From contig NZ_JACHBP010000001.1 in NCBI RefSeq assembly GCF_014200375.1, positions 2,046,001 through 2,110,000 of the forward strand: a stretch of 64,000 nt of DNA, given 5' to 3'. This document shows, one piece after another, positions 1 to 8,011 of this stretch (positions are counted from its first letter, which is position 1; every line of letters starts with the position of its first letter). This stretch comes from Terrimesophilobacter mesophilus. GTDB lineage: Bacteria; Actinomycetota; Actinomycetes; Actinomycetales; Microbacteriaceae. A model generated the notes under the pieces. The model was not told where the DNA came from. It did no database searches and saw nothing but the letters and a program-made list of their open reading frames with translations. The translations under genes and the position numbers were made by a program.

Positions 1-39
1 AGTTCGCCGCGCGCCCCAAGGCCTGAGCGGCCGGGTGTT

Positions 40-59
40 GGCGTCCCACGCGGGACGCC
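40..59. terminator. Strong GC hairpin at window start
   Basis: An 8-bp perfect stem (ggcgtccc at 40-47, gggacgcc at 52-59) with a 4-nt loop. It lies just before the tRNA. No U-tract follows, so it could end a transcript entering from outside the window or simply separate the tRNA. Function is inferred from shape and position only. Confidence 0.4.
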
Positions 60-79
60 CTAGGCTGGGCGCACGCTGC

Positions 80-153
80 GCCCCCGTAGCCCAATTGGCA
101 GAGGCAGACGACTTAAAATCGTCACAGTCAGGGTTCGAGTCCCTGCGGGGGCA
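80..153 (+). tRNA. tRNA with UAA anticodon (Leu by anticodon)
   Basis: A full cloverleaf folds by eye: 7-bp acceptor stem (80-86 with 146-152), D arm 89-105, anticodon stem 107-111 with 119-123, loop 112-118 with anticodon TAA at 114-116, T stem 129-133 with 141-145 around a TTCGAGT loop, and discriminator A at 153. CCA is not encoded. The anticodon reads the leucine codon UUA, rare in such GC-rich genomes. The variable region is only about 5 nt (124-128), whereas bacterial tRNA-Leu is normally class II with a long variable arm. A73 agrees with leucine identity. The isotype is therefore assigned from the anticodon alone. Confidence 0.85.
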
Positions 154-155
154 CG
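132..155 (+). repeat. tRNA 3'-end direct repeat, copy 1 (inside tRNA)
   Basis: These 24 bases, covering most of the T arm and the 3' acceptor strand of the tRNA, recur exactly at 212-235. This is the geometry left at tRNA attachment sites, where an integrating element restores the tRNA 3' end and carries a second copy. No integrase is seen nearby. Confidence 0.75.
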
Positions 156-211
156 CTGTGGCGTGACCCCTACGGGACTCGCCCTCTGTCTGAATCTGCT
201 CGCGCAGATTC

Positions 212-235
212 GGTTCGAGTCCCTGCGGGGGCACG
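212..235 (+). repeat. tRNA 3'-end direct repeat, copy 2 (att-like scar)
   Basis: This is an exact 24-base copy of 132-155, offset by 80 bp. It lacks the rest of the tRNA, and the bases just 5' do not complete the T stem, so it is not a second tRNA. Immediately upstream, 192-199 and 204-211 form an 8-bp stem with a TCGC loop that may terminate the tRNA transcript. The best reading is the residue of a lost integrated element or a local duplication. Confidence 0.7.
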
Positions 236-236
236 G

Positions 237-296
237 TTGACACGAGCGCCCGGCTCCGCCACTATTCTTCATAGTCAAGCGTCTTGGACGCTTGAC
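237..296 (+). promoter_or_regulatory. Promoter and TetR-type operator of first operon
   Basis: A consensus -35 TTGACA sits at 237-242, with a weak -10 (CACTAT, 260-265) after a 17-bp spacer. Downstream is a perfect inverted repeat: GTCAAGCGTC (274-283), 3-nt centre, GACGCTTGAC (287-296). Its size fits a TetR dimer site, and it lies just after the expected transcription start, so binding would block the operon and its own regulator. The role is inferred. Confidence 0.6.
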
Positions 297-321
297 CCAC
301 TTCAACGAGGAGGGGGCATCC

Positions 322-969
322 TTGGCGCGAGTCTCTTCCGCGGACCGACGTGAGGCGATCATCCACGCCGCCCTCCGCGTCATCCAGCGCGAAGGCGTGC
401 ACGGTGCGACCACGCGCGCCATCGTCGCCGAGGCCGACATGCCGCTTGCGAGCTTCCACTACGCGTTCCGCTCGCGGGACGAGATGATCAGCGAGCTCAT
501 CGCGTTCGTGGTGGAGAACGAGGGCAGGGCCGCGATCGCGACGCTGAACGGCGACCGGGACATCCGCAGCGCAGTCCGAGCAGGACTCCAGGCCTACTTC
601 GACACCCTCACCGCCGACCCGAGCCGCGAGCAGGCGATGTTCGAGCTGCTCCACTACGCGCTGCGCACCGACGAGCTGAGCGCACTGCCGCGTGCCCAGT
701 ACCGAATGTACCGGCGGACAGCCGGTGAGGTCCTGGATGCCGGCGCCGAGGTCGCCGGGGCGACCTGGCGGCTCCCGCTCGACCAGGTCGCGAGCCTGCT
801 CGTCACCTTCATCAGCGGCCTCACGCTCGCCTGGCTCGCCGACCGGGACGACGATGCGGCAGCGCTCGCCATGGACTTCGCCGCCGACTCGATCGCCGCG
901 CTCGCCGAGCCGCGACCGGGGCACGTGACCGCACCATCCGCCACCACCGCACCGCACTCACCACAATGA
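322..969 (+). CDS. TetR/AcrR family transcriptional regulator
   Basis: A 215-residue TetR-type repressor with an N-terminal helix-turn-helix (about residues 10-55, including the TTRAIVAEADMPLASFHYAF stretch) and an all-helical ligand domain. I chose the TTG at 322 because GAGGAGG lies just upstream. The earlier in-frame TTG at 292 falls inside the palindrome at 274-296 and would add a poorly conserved tail. It is the first gene of an operon with the transporter at 986 (16-nt gap) and three enzymes, so it very likely represses that operon and itself. The inducer is unknown. The last ~25 residues are low-complexity (P/A/T/H). Confidence 0.85.
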   Translation: MARVSSADRREAIIHAALRVIQREGVHGATTRAIVAEADMPLASFHYAFRSRDEMISELIAFVVENEGRAAIATLNGDRDIRSAVRAGLQAYFDTLTADPSREQAMFELLHYALRTDELSALPRAQYRMYRRTAGEVLDAGAEVAGATWRLPLDQVASLLVTFISGLTLAWLADRDDDAAALAMDFAADSIAALAEPRPGHVTAPSATTAPHSPQ

Positions 970-985
970 ACGAGGAGTACACCCG

Positions 986-2260
986 ATGACGCACAGCACT
1001 TCGGCCGCACCGGCGGCGCTCTCCGAACCCACAAGGGTCATCTCGGCGGGCTGGATCGCCCTGTTCGCAACGGCCTGGTTCGGCATCTGGATGGCGCAGT
1101 TGACCCCCGTGCAGCTGCTGCTGCCGCAACAGGTCGAGGCGCACGTCATCTCCGACAACTGGGTCGACAAGGTCGTCGCCTTCGGCATCATCTCCGGCAT
1201 CGCGGGAGTCTGCGCGCTCGTCGCGTATCCGCTCACCGGGGCCCTCTCCGACCGCACGACGAGCCGGTTCGGCCGGCGCCGTCCGTGGATCCTCGCCGGC
1301 GCGCTCGTGTTCGCGGCCTCACTCGTCGTCCTCGGGATGCAGGCGACCATGGTCGGCATCGGCATCCTGTGGTCCCTCGCGATCATCGGATTCTGCATGC
1401 TCACCTCCGCGCTCACCGCGACCATCTCCGACCAGGTGCCGGTGAACCAGCGCGGCTACGTGTCCGGCTGGCTTTCCGCGCCGCAGGCGGTCGGCACGAT
1501 CGTCGGCCTCGTGCTCGTCATCATGCTCGGGCTGAGCCAGTTCATCGGGTACACGCTCATGGCCGTCCTGCTCATCGCGTTCGTGCTCCCGTTCATCCTG
1601 CGCATCCCGGATGCTGTGCTCGCGCCGGAAGACCGCCCTCCGTTCACGATGCGTGCCCTGATCGCCGGCTTCTGGATCAGCCCCCGCCAGTTCCCGGACT
1701 TCGGCTGGACGCTGCTCAGCCGCATTCTCGTGAACTTCGGCAACGCATTCGGTACCGGCCTGCTGCTGTACTTCCTCCAGGACGGACTCGGCTTCGCCCC
1801 AGGGGACCCCGCGCAGGACGCGCTGCTCATCCTGACCCTCATCTACATGGTGTTCGTGGTCGCAGCGTCGCTCGTGCTCGGCCGCCTCTCCGACCGGCTC
1901 GGCCGCCGCAAGATGTTCGTGTTCACGGCATCCGCCCTTCAAGCACTCGCCGCGCTGCTGCTCGCCTTCGTCCCGTCGTTCGAGGTCGCCTGGGTCGCCG
2001 CCGGCCTTCTCGGGCTCGGCTACGGATGCTTCCTCTCGGTGGACCAGGCGCTCGCCACCCAGGTGCTGCCGTACGCCGCCGCCCGCGGCAAGGACCTCGG
2101 GATCATGAACATCGCCACGACCGTGCCCCAGGCGCTCGCCCCGCTGCTCGGCGCGTTCATCGTGGCGGCCCTCGTCGGATTCCAGGGCCTGTTCCTCATC
2201 GCCGCCATCGCCGCGCTCGTCGGCGGCCTCGCGGTCATCCCGGTGAGATCGGTGCGGTAG
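986..2260 (+). CDS. MFS transporter, SLC45/sugar-symporter-like
   Basis: A 424-residue major facilitator with about 12 membrane segments. The loop after helix 2 carries the MFS A-motif (GALSD...RFGRRRPWI), and a second copy after helix 7-8 reads GRLSDRLGRRKMF. The RFGRRRPW form is typical of the GPH/SLC45-like sugar and glycoside branch. It is probably a cytoplasmic-membrane importer, or possibly an exporter, for the compound processed by the enzymes immediately downstream; the next gene starts 7 nt after its stop. GAGG precedes the ATG at 986. The substrate cannot be read from sequence. Confidence 0.85.
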   Translation: MTHSTSAAPAALSEPTRVISAGWIALFATAWFGIWMAQLTPVQLLLPQQVEAHVISDNWVDKVVAFGIISGIAGVCALVAYPLTGALSDRTTSRFGRRRPWILAGALVFAASLVVLGMQATMVGIGILWSLAIIGFCMLTSALTATISDQVPVNQRGYVSGWLSAPQAVGTIVGLVLVIMLGLSQFIGYTLMAVLLIAFVLPFILRIPDAVLAPEDRPPFTMRALIAGFWISPRQFPDFGWTLLSRILVNFGNAFGTGLLLYFLQDGLGFAPGDPAQDALLILTLIYMVFVVAASLVLGRLSDRLGRRKMFVFTASALQALAALLLAFVPSFEVAWVAAGLLGLGYGCFLSVDQALATQVLPYAAARGKDLGIMNIATTVPQALAPLLGAFIVAALVGFQGLFLIAAIAALVGGLAVIPVRSVR

Positions 2261-2267
2261 GACGGGC

Positions 2268-3500
2268 ATGCGACTCGATCGACCGTCCGCCACGCCCTGG
2301 ACGAACCCGGGGGAGTACTGGCCGGCGCTCACGGCGGCGACGGCCGGGCTCGACACCCCGTTCGGCGTGCTCTCCCTGCCGGCGCTCGCGCACAACGTCC
2401 ACGACATGCTCGATCGCCGCTCGACGACAGGCGGAACGACGACCATCCGCGTGGCGAGCAAGTCGCTGCGGGTGCGCGGCGCCATCGAGGCGATCGAGGC
2501 GGTCCCCGGATACCACGGCGTCCTCGCCTACACGCTGCCGGAGGCGCTGTGGCTGGCCGAGACGATCCGGGATGTCGTGGTCGGCTACCCGAGCGTAGAC
2601 CGGTCGGCGATCCGTCGGCTCGGCAGCGATGCGGCGCTTGCCGCGCGCGTCACGATCATGGTGGACTCCGTCGCCCAGCTCGACCTCGTCGACAGCGTCC
2701 TCGCGCCGGGGAAGCGCGCGGACATCCGCGTGTGCCTCGAACTCGACGCGTCCTGGGACTCCCGGATGCTCGGCCACATCGGCACGTGGCGGTCGCCTGT
2801 CCGCACCGCCGTGCAGGCACGGGAGCTGGCCCAAGCGATCGTCGAGCGGCCCGGCTTCGTTCTCGTCGGACTCATGGCCTATGAGGGGCAGATCGCGGGG
2901 ACCGTCGATCGACCGGAGGGAAGGCCCGCCTACGGGGCGGTCGTGCGGTGGATGCAGAGACGCTCCGCGGCCGAACTCGCGGCGCGTCGGGCCGACGCCG
3001 TCGCCGCCGTGCGAGAGGTCGCCGACCTGGAGTTCGTGAACGGGGGCGGCACGGGCTCCATCGAATCGACGAGTGCGGAGTCCGCCGTCACGGAGATCGC
3101 CGCAGGCAGCGGCCTCTTCGGCCCGCACCTGTTCGACCACTACAGCGGATTCAGCCCCGCACCCGCGGCCGCGTTCGCCCTCTCGGTCGTGCGCAAGCCG
3201 ACATCCGACATCGCGACAGTGCTCGGCGGCGGCTGGATCGCCTCCGGACCCCCCGCCGTCGACCGCATGCCGCTCGCGGTCTGGCCGGAGGGCCTGCGGA
3301 TGATCCCCCGCGAGATGGCGGGCGAAGTGCAGACCCCGCTCTCGCACGCGAGCACTCTCGAGGTGGGGAACCGCGTATGGTTCCGTCATACGAAGGCCGG
3401 TGAATTCGCCGAGCACCTGAATGAGGTCGCCATCGTCGATGGCGACCGGATCGTCGACACGCTCCCCACATATCGGGGCGAAGGGAAGGCCTGGCTGTGA
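2268..3500 (+). CDS. Amino acid deaminase/aldolase, alanine-racemase fold (PLP)
   Basis: A 410-residue fold-type III PLP enzyme. The N-terminal barrel carries the PLP lysine in RVASKSLR (K65), and the C-terminal beta domain ends with the RHTKAGEFAEHLNE segment typical of the DSD/D-threonine-aldolase-like subfamily, often named amino acid deaminase/aldolase. Such enzymes act on D-amino acids or beta-hydroxy amino acids in the cytoplasm. Its stop overlaps the next start by 4 nt (GTGA), implying translational coupling to the FAD oxidase. Pairing with a sugar/polyol oxidase recurs in actinobacteria from memory, but the joint substrate is not established. Confidence 0.75.
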   Translation: MRLDRPSATPWTNPGEYWPALTAATAGLDTPFGVLSLPALAHNVHDMLDRRSTTGGTTTIRVASKSLRVRGAIEAIEAVPGYHGVLAYTLPEALWLAETIRDVVVGYPSVDRSAIRRLGSDAALAARVTIMVDSVAQLDLVDSVLAPGKRADIRVCLELDASWDSRMLGHIGTWRSPVRTAVQARELAQAIVERPGFVLVGLMAYEGQIAGTVDRPEGRPAYGAVVRWMQRRSAAELAARRADAVAAVREVADLEFVNGGGTGSIESTSAESAVTEIAAGSGLFGPHLFDHYSGFSPAPAAAFALSVVRKPTSDIATVLGGGWIASGPPAVDRMPLAVWPEGLRMIPREMAGEVQTPLSHASTLEVGNRVWFRHTKAGEFAEHLNEVAIVDGDRIVDTLPTYRGEGKAWL

Positions 3501-4843
3501 CGAGCACGACCGAGCCCCGAGAAGGCGCCCTGCTCGCGCGCGGCAGGCGATGGCAGAACTGGGGCCGCGTGGAGAGCGCAGACCCGGTCCACGTCGCCAG
3601 GCCGACGAGCGTCGACGAGGCGATCGATGTCGTCGGGCGCGCCCGCGAGCTCGGACTGCCCGTGAAGGCGATCGGCGCCGGGCACAGCTTCACCGCCATC
3701 GCGGTGGCGCCCGGCATCCAGGTGGACGTTTCGGCGCTGGACGGAGTACTCGACGTGGACGCGGAACTGCGCCGCGTCACCCTCGGCGCAGGAACGAACC
3801 TGTACCAGGTACCCGCGCTCCTGGCCCCGCACGGGCTCGCGATGGAGAACCTCGGCGACATCGACCGGCAGACGATCGCAGGGGCGACCTCGACGGGCAC
3901 CCACGGCACGGGCGGGCGCTTCCGCGGGCTCGCCGCCCAGCTCGTGGGCGCCACCCTCGTCACGGCCGACGGCGGCATCCTGCGGGTGAGCGGAACGGAG
4001 AACGCAGAACTGCTGCCCGCCGTGCGGCTCGGGCTCGGAGCGCTCGGCATCCTCGTCGACGTGACGGTGCAGTGCGTCCCGGCATTCGCACTGCACGCAC
4101 TCGAGCAGCCAGAACCGATGGACCGCGTGCTCGACGACTTCGAGGACCGCGTCGACTCAGCCGACCACTTCGAGTTCTACTGGTTCCCGCACACTGAGAC
4201 GGTGCTGACGAAGACGAACACGAGGCTTCCTGCGGATGCGCCCCTGCATCCGCTCGGGCGGGCGAGACGGTGGGTCGACGACTCCCTCATGGCGAACGGG
4301 CTCTTCGCCCTCACCTGTGGCACCGGCAGGACGATCCCCGCCGCCATCCCCGGCATCAACCGCCTCGCGAGCAGGCTGACCGGAGACCGGGAGTTCACCG
4401 ATGTGTCCACCTCGGTCTTCACGACCCAGCGCTCGGTGCGGTTCCGCGAGATGGAATACGCGATCCCGCGCCACCTGGTTCCGGATGCCGTGAGGGCGAT
4501 CCGCGCGCTCATCGACTCCCGCGGGTGGCGCATCTCGTTCCCGATCGAGGTGCGCGCTGCCGCAGCGGACGACCTGTGGCTCTCCACCGCGAACGGGCGC
4601 GACACCGGCTACATCGCGGTGCACCGGTACTGGCGTGAGAACCACCTCGAGTACTTCCACGCGGTCGAGGACATTCTCCGTGGGTTCGGCGGGCGGCCGC
4701 ACTGGGGCAAGATCCACTTCCAGGACGCGGAGTCGCTCTCCTCGCTGTACCCGGGATTCGCCGACTTCCGCGCCGTCCGGAATCGCCTCGACCCGGATCG
4801 CGTATTCGCGAACCCCTACCTGGAGCGGGTGCTCGGCGCATGA
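3497..4843 (+). CDS. FAD-linked oxidoreductase, D-arabinono-1,4-lactone/alditol oxidase family
   Basis: A 448-residue VAO-type flavoenzyme. The N-terminal FAD domain contains GAGHSF; H63 is the position that carries covalent FAD in alditol and aldonolactone oxidases. It also has the TSTGTHGTGG loop (about residues 132-141). The C-terminal ALO domain ends with the conserved HWGK (from H402). Family members oxidise polyols or aldonolactones with O2. It overlaps both neighbours by 4 nt, so the PLP enzyme, this oxidase and the GH1 enzyme are probably made in step. It could oxidise a polyol or aldose set free by the downstream glucosidase. Confidence 0.82.
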   Translation: MTSTTEPREGALLARGRRWQNWGRVESADPVHVARPTSVDEAIDVVGRARELGLPVKAIGAGHSFTAIAVAPGIQVDVSALDGVLDVDAELRRVTLGAGTNLYQVPALLAPHGLAMENLGDIDRQTIAGATSTGTHGTGGRFRGLAAQLVGATLVTADGGILRVSGTENAELLPAVRLGLGALGILVDVTVQCVPAFALHALEQPEPMDRVLDDFEDRVDSADHFEFYWFPHTETVLTKTNTRLPADAPLHPLGRARRWVDDSLMANGLFALTCGTGRTIPAAIPGINRLASRLTGDREFTDVSTSVFTTQRSVRFREMEYAIPRHLVPDAVRAIRALIDSRGWRISFPIEVRAAAADDLWLSTANGRDTGYIAVHRYWRENHLEYFHAVEDILRGFGGRPHWGKIHFQDAESLSSLYPGFADFRAVRNRLDPDRVFANPYLERVLGA

Positions 4844-6243
4844 ACGACGATCGGGAGACCCCGGAGGTGTTCGCCGAGCGGATTCCGGCCGACTTCACCA
4901 TGGGGGTGTCGACAGCGGCCTTCCAGATCGAGGGCGCCGTGCGCGAGGGTGGGCGCGGGCCGTCCACCTGGGACACCTTCATGGCCCAGCCGGGTCGCAT
5001 CCTGGACCACAGCACGGCGGAGATCACCGACGACCACTACCACCGCTACCAGGAGGATGTCGCGCTCCTGAAGGGGCTCGGTGTCGACTCGTACCGGTTC
5101 TCCCTGTCCTGGCCGCGCATCCAGCCGGGTGGGAAGGGCCACGCGAATCGCGAGGGCATCGCGTTCTACGATCGGCTGCTCGATGAATTGCTCGCGGCAG
5201 GCATCCGACCCATGGTCACCCTGTATCACTGGGACACGCCGGAGGAGCTGCAGCGGGCGGGCGGATGGATGGCACGGGACACGGCCAAGCGCCTCGGCGA
5301 CTACGCGACGCTCGCGGCGGAGGCATTCGGCGACCGCGTCGACAAGTGGGTGACGATCAACGAACCGACGACGGTGACGCTCAACGGCTATGCGCTCGGT
5401 ATCCACGCGCCGGGCTCTGCGCTGCTCTTCGATGCGCTCCCCGCGGCGCACCACCAGCTGCTCGGCCACGGCTACGCCGTGCAGGCGCTGCGCGCGGCCG
5501 GTGTCTCAGGCGGCATCGGCATGACGAATGTGCACTCGCCCGTCGTTCCGGCCCGCGACCGGATGGCGGACCGTTTCTTCGCGAACGTGTTCGACACCGT
5601 GCACAATCGGATCTTCGCGGACCCGGTCCTGCTCGGCAGCTATCCGAAGCCGCCATTCGGCTCCGGTCGGCTGTTCCGGGCGCTCAGCGAGGTGGACCAG
5701 GATGATCTCGCCACCATCCACCAGCCGCTCGACTTCTACGGCCTGAACTACTACATGCCGACGCGCATCCGGGCCGGGTCGCCCACGGTCGGTGAGACGC
5801 CGGATGGCGAGGCCGAGCGCATGAAGGATGTCCCGTTCTCGCTCGTCCCGTTCCCCGAGTTCGCGAAGACCGGGTTCGGTTGGCCGGTCGCCCCGGAGTA
5901 TCTCGCCGTGACACTCGGCGACATGGTGGAGCGCTACGGCGAAGCGCTCCCCCCCGTGTACATCACCGAGGGGGGCGTGAGCTACCCGGATGCACGAGGG
6001 GCGGCCGGCGCATTCCACGACGATCGGCGTATCGACTACATCGCAGAGCACCTCGCGATCGTGCTCGACGGAGCCCCCGGCATCGACATCCGCGGGTATT
6101 TCGTCTGGTCGCTGCTCGACAACTGGGAGTGGGCGGCCGGGTTCACGCAGCGCTTCGGACTCGTGCACGTGGACTTCGACTCGCTCGTGCGCACGCCCAA
6201 GGACTCGTACCGCTGGCTGCAGTCCGTGCTCGCGGCTCGGTGA
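4840..6243 (+). CDS. GH1 family beta-glucosidase
   Basis: A 467-residue (alpha/beta)8 glycoside hydrolase of normal family length. It has the N-terminal GH1 signature (FTMGVSTAAFQIEG), acid/base Glu175 in TINEPT and nucleophile Glu377 in YITEGG. There is no signal peptide, so it hydrolyses imported beta-glycosides in the cytoplasm. The ATG overlaps the oxidase stop (ATGA). As the last gene of the TetR operon it suggests the inducer or substrate is a beta-glycoside. Aglycone preference is unknown. Confidence 0.92.
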   Translation: MNDDRETPEVFAERIPADFTMGVSTAAFQIEGAVREGGRGPSTWDTFMAQPGRILDHSTAEITDDHYHRYQEDVALLKGLGVDSYRFSLSWPRIQPGGKGHANREGIAFYDRLLDELLAAGIRPMVTLYHWDTPEELQRAGGWMARDTAKRLGDYATLAAEAFGDRVDKWVTINEPTTVTLNGYALGIHAPGSALLFDALPAAHHQLLGHGYAVQALRAAGVSGGIGMTNVHSPVVPARDRMADRFFANVFDTVHNRIFADPVLLGSYPKPPFGSGRLFRALSEVDQDDLATIHQPLDFYGLNYYMPTRIRAGSPTVGETPDGEAERMKDVPFSLVPFPEFAKTGFGWPVAPEYLAVTLGDMVERYGEALPPVYITEGGVSYPDARGAAGAFHDDRRIDYIAEHLAIVLDGAPGIDIRGYFVWSLLDNWEWAAGFTQRFGLVHVDFDSLVRTPKDSYRWLQSVLAAR

Positions 6244-6408
6244 GCGGCGGAGGGCCAGCGGGGCTCCTGTGACCGGGCGCCCGGTTCGCTGAACGCCCGG
6301 TGAATTCTCGGTGGGAGCGCAGTCAGGTTTCGTTATAGTTGACTGCGAAGCAGCGCGCCGCTGGCGGGCACAATGCACGTCCGGGCAACACCGAAGGAGC
6401 TCACTGCA

Positions 6409-6978
6409 ATGGATTCACTCTGGATCGTCATCGGCATCATCGTCTTGCTGGTCGTCATCATCGGGATCTACCTGTGGTCCACCTACAACTCGCTCGTGCG
6501 CCTCAAGGTGCGTGTGGACGAGGCATGGAGCGACATCACCGTCCAGCTCAAGCGGCGGGCCGACCTCATCCCGAATCTCATCGAGTCGGTCAAGGGCTAC
6601 GCGGCGCACGAGAAGGGCGTCTTCGAGGCGGTCACGAAGGCCCGCGCAGAGTCGCTGAGTGCCGGCACCCCGGCCGAGGCCGCTGCAGCCGAGAACCACA
6701 TGCAGGCCGCGCTCAAGAGCATCTTCGCGGTGGCGGAGGCCTACCCGCAGCTCCAGGCCAGCCAGAACTACCTGCAACTGCAGGGCGAGCTGGTCGACAC
6801 CGAGGACAAGATCCAGGCGAGCCGCCGTTTCTACAACGGCGGGGTGCGCGAGTTCAACACGAAGATCCAGGTGTTCCCGAACACCCTCTTCGTTCGTGGA
6901 CTCGGGTTCACCGAGCGCGAGTTCTTCGAGGTGTCCGACTCGGCCGCGATCGCCGAGCCGCCTCGGGTTCAATTCTGA
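6409..6978 (+). CDS. lemA: LemA family membrane-anchored protein
   Basis: A 189-residue LemA-type protein: one N-terminal membrane helix (residues 4-24), then a helical domain with the conserved VRVDEAWSDITVQLKRRADL and NRRFYN-like (SRRFYNGGVREFN) segments. LemA proteins are membrane-anchored helical bundles of unclear biochemical role that often sit beside HtpX-type proteases, as here (gene at 7046). I chose ATG 6409 because AAGGAG precedes it; the longer in-frame start at 6373 lacks this. A TATAGT hexamer at 6334-6339 is a possible -10. Confidence 0.9.
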   Translation: MDSLWIVIGIIVLLVVIIGIYLWSTYNSLVRLKVRVDEAWSDITVQLKRRADLIPNLIESVKGYAAHEKGVFEAVTKARAESLSAGTPAEAAAAENHMQAALKSIFAVAEAYPQLQASQNYLQLQGELVDTEDKIQASRRFYNGGVREFNTKIQVFPNTLFVRGLGFTEREFFEVSDSAAIAEPPRVQF

Positions 6979-7045
6979 CCAGCCGGTTGAGCAGCGCTGC
7001 GTGCGGCGCGCATCGAAATCCCATATGCCGATTCAGGGTTGACCC

Positions 7046-7951
7046 GTGTACAAAGCGATAGCGCGCAACAAGCGCAACACCGTGTTCATCATGGTGCTGT
7101 TCGTCCTGCTCGTCGCGGCGATCGGATTCGCGGTGAACCTCATCTGGGGCGACCCTCTCGGCACCGGCGACTGGACCGTGACGATCGCGACCATGATCGG
7201 CGTGGGCATCTACGTCGTCATCCAGTACTTCGCCGGAAGCAGCCAGGCGCTTGCGATGAGCGGGGCGCGGCAGATCCAGAAGGCCGACAACCCGAGGCTG
7301 TACCGGGTGGTCGAGAACCTGGCGATCACCAAGGGGCTGCCGATGCCAAAGGTGTACATCGTGGACGATCCGTCGCCCAATGCGTTCGCGACCGGCCGGA
7401 AACCGGAGCTCGCCTCCGTCGCCGCGACGACCGGGCTGCTCGACATGATGACCGACTCCGAGCTCGAGGGAGTCATGGCGCACGAGATGGGCCACGTCGA
7501 GAACTACGACATCCGGCTCAATACGATCGTGTTCGCGCTCGTCGTCGCCATCGGTTTCATCGTCGACATCCTCATGCGGATGATGTGGTTCGGCGGCGGG
7601 CGGCGCAGCAACAACAACAACGGTGGCAACCCCATCATGCTCATCGTGGGGCTCGCGGCACTCGTCCTCTCACCCATCATCGCCGCGCTCATCCAGGCTG
7701 CGATCTCGCGCCAGCGCGAGTACCTGGCGGACGCGACGGGCGCCATGACGACGCGGCATCCTGAGGCGCTCGCGAGCGCGCTGGAAAAGCTGGGCCAGTA
7801 CGGGAAACCCCTGCAGAAGCAGAACTCGACGATGGCGCACATGTGGTTCGGGGACCCGTCGAAGCCGGGCGTCATGGACCGCCTGTTCGGCACTCACCCG
7901 CCGATCGGCGACCGGGTGAAGCGACTCCTCGGCAACGCGACCAGGTTCTAG
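7046..7951 (+). CDS. htpX: M48 family zinc metalloprotease, HtpX-like
   Basis: A 301-residue integral-membrane protease. Two N-terminal membrane helices precede the zinc site HEMGH (H146, E147, H150) followed by VENYD. Two more helices flank a Asn-rich loop, and the C-terminal GTHPPIGDR motif is typical of HtpX. It would degrade misfolded membrane proteins, working from the cytoplasmic face. GTG 7046 is the likely start. A palindrome just after the stop (7956-7967) may be part of the terminator. The pairing with LemA is a common bacterial arrangement. Confidence 0.92.
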   Translation: MYKAIARNKRNTVFIMVLFVLLVAAIGFAVNLIWGDPLGTGDWTVTIATMIGVGIYVVIQYFAGSSQALAMSGARQIQKADNPRLYRVVENLAITKGLPMPKVYIVDDPSPNAFATGRKPELASVAATTGLLDMMTDSELEGVMAHEMGHVENYDIRLNTIVFALVVAIGFIVDILMRMMWFGGGRRSNNNNGGNPIMLIVGLAALVLSPIIAALIQAAISRQREYLADATGAMTTRHPEALASALEKLGQYGKPLQKQNSTMAHMWFGDPSKPGVMDRLFGTHPPIGDRVKRLLGNATRF

Positions 7952-8011
7952 AGGACCTTCGCGAAGGCGACGAGCGCGTGCGGTGCCGTCGGCACGCCTT
8001 CCGCGCGGGAG

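Noticed and set aside
192..235. A second tRNA gene
   Set aside because: Only the 3' end is present, and the T stem cannot pair, so it is a fragment.
4840..6243. Possible secreted glucosidase
   Set aside because: The N-terminus has no signal peptide, so the GH1 enzyme is cytoplasmic and depends on the transporter.
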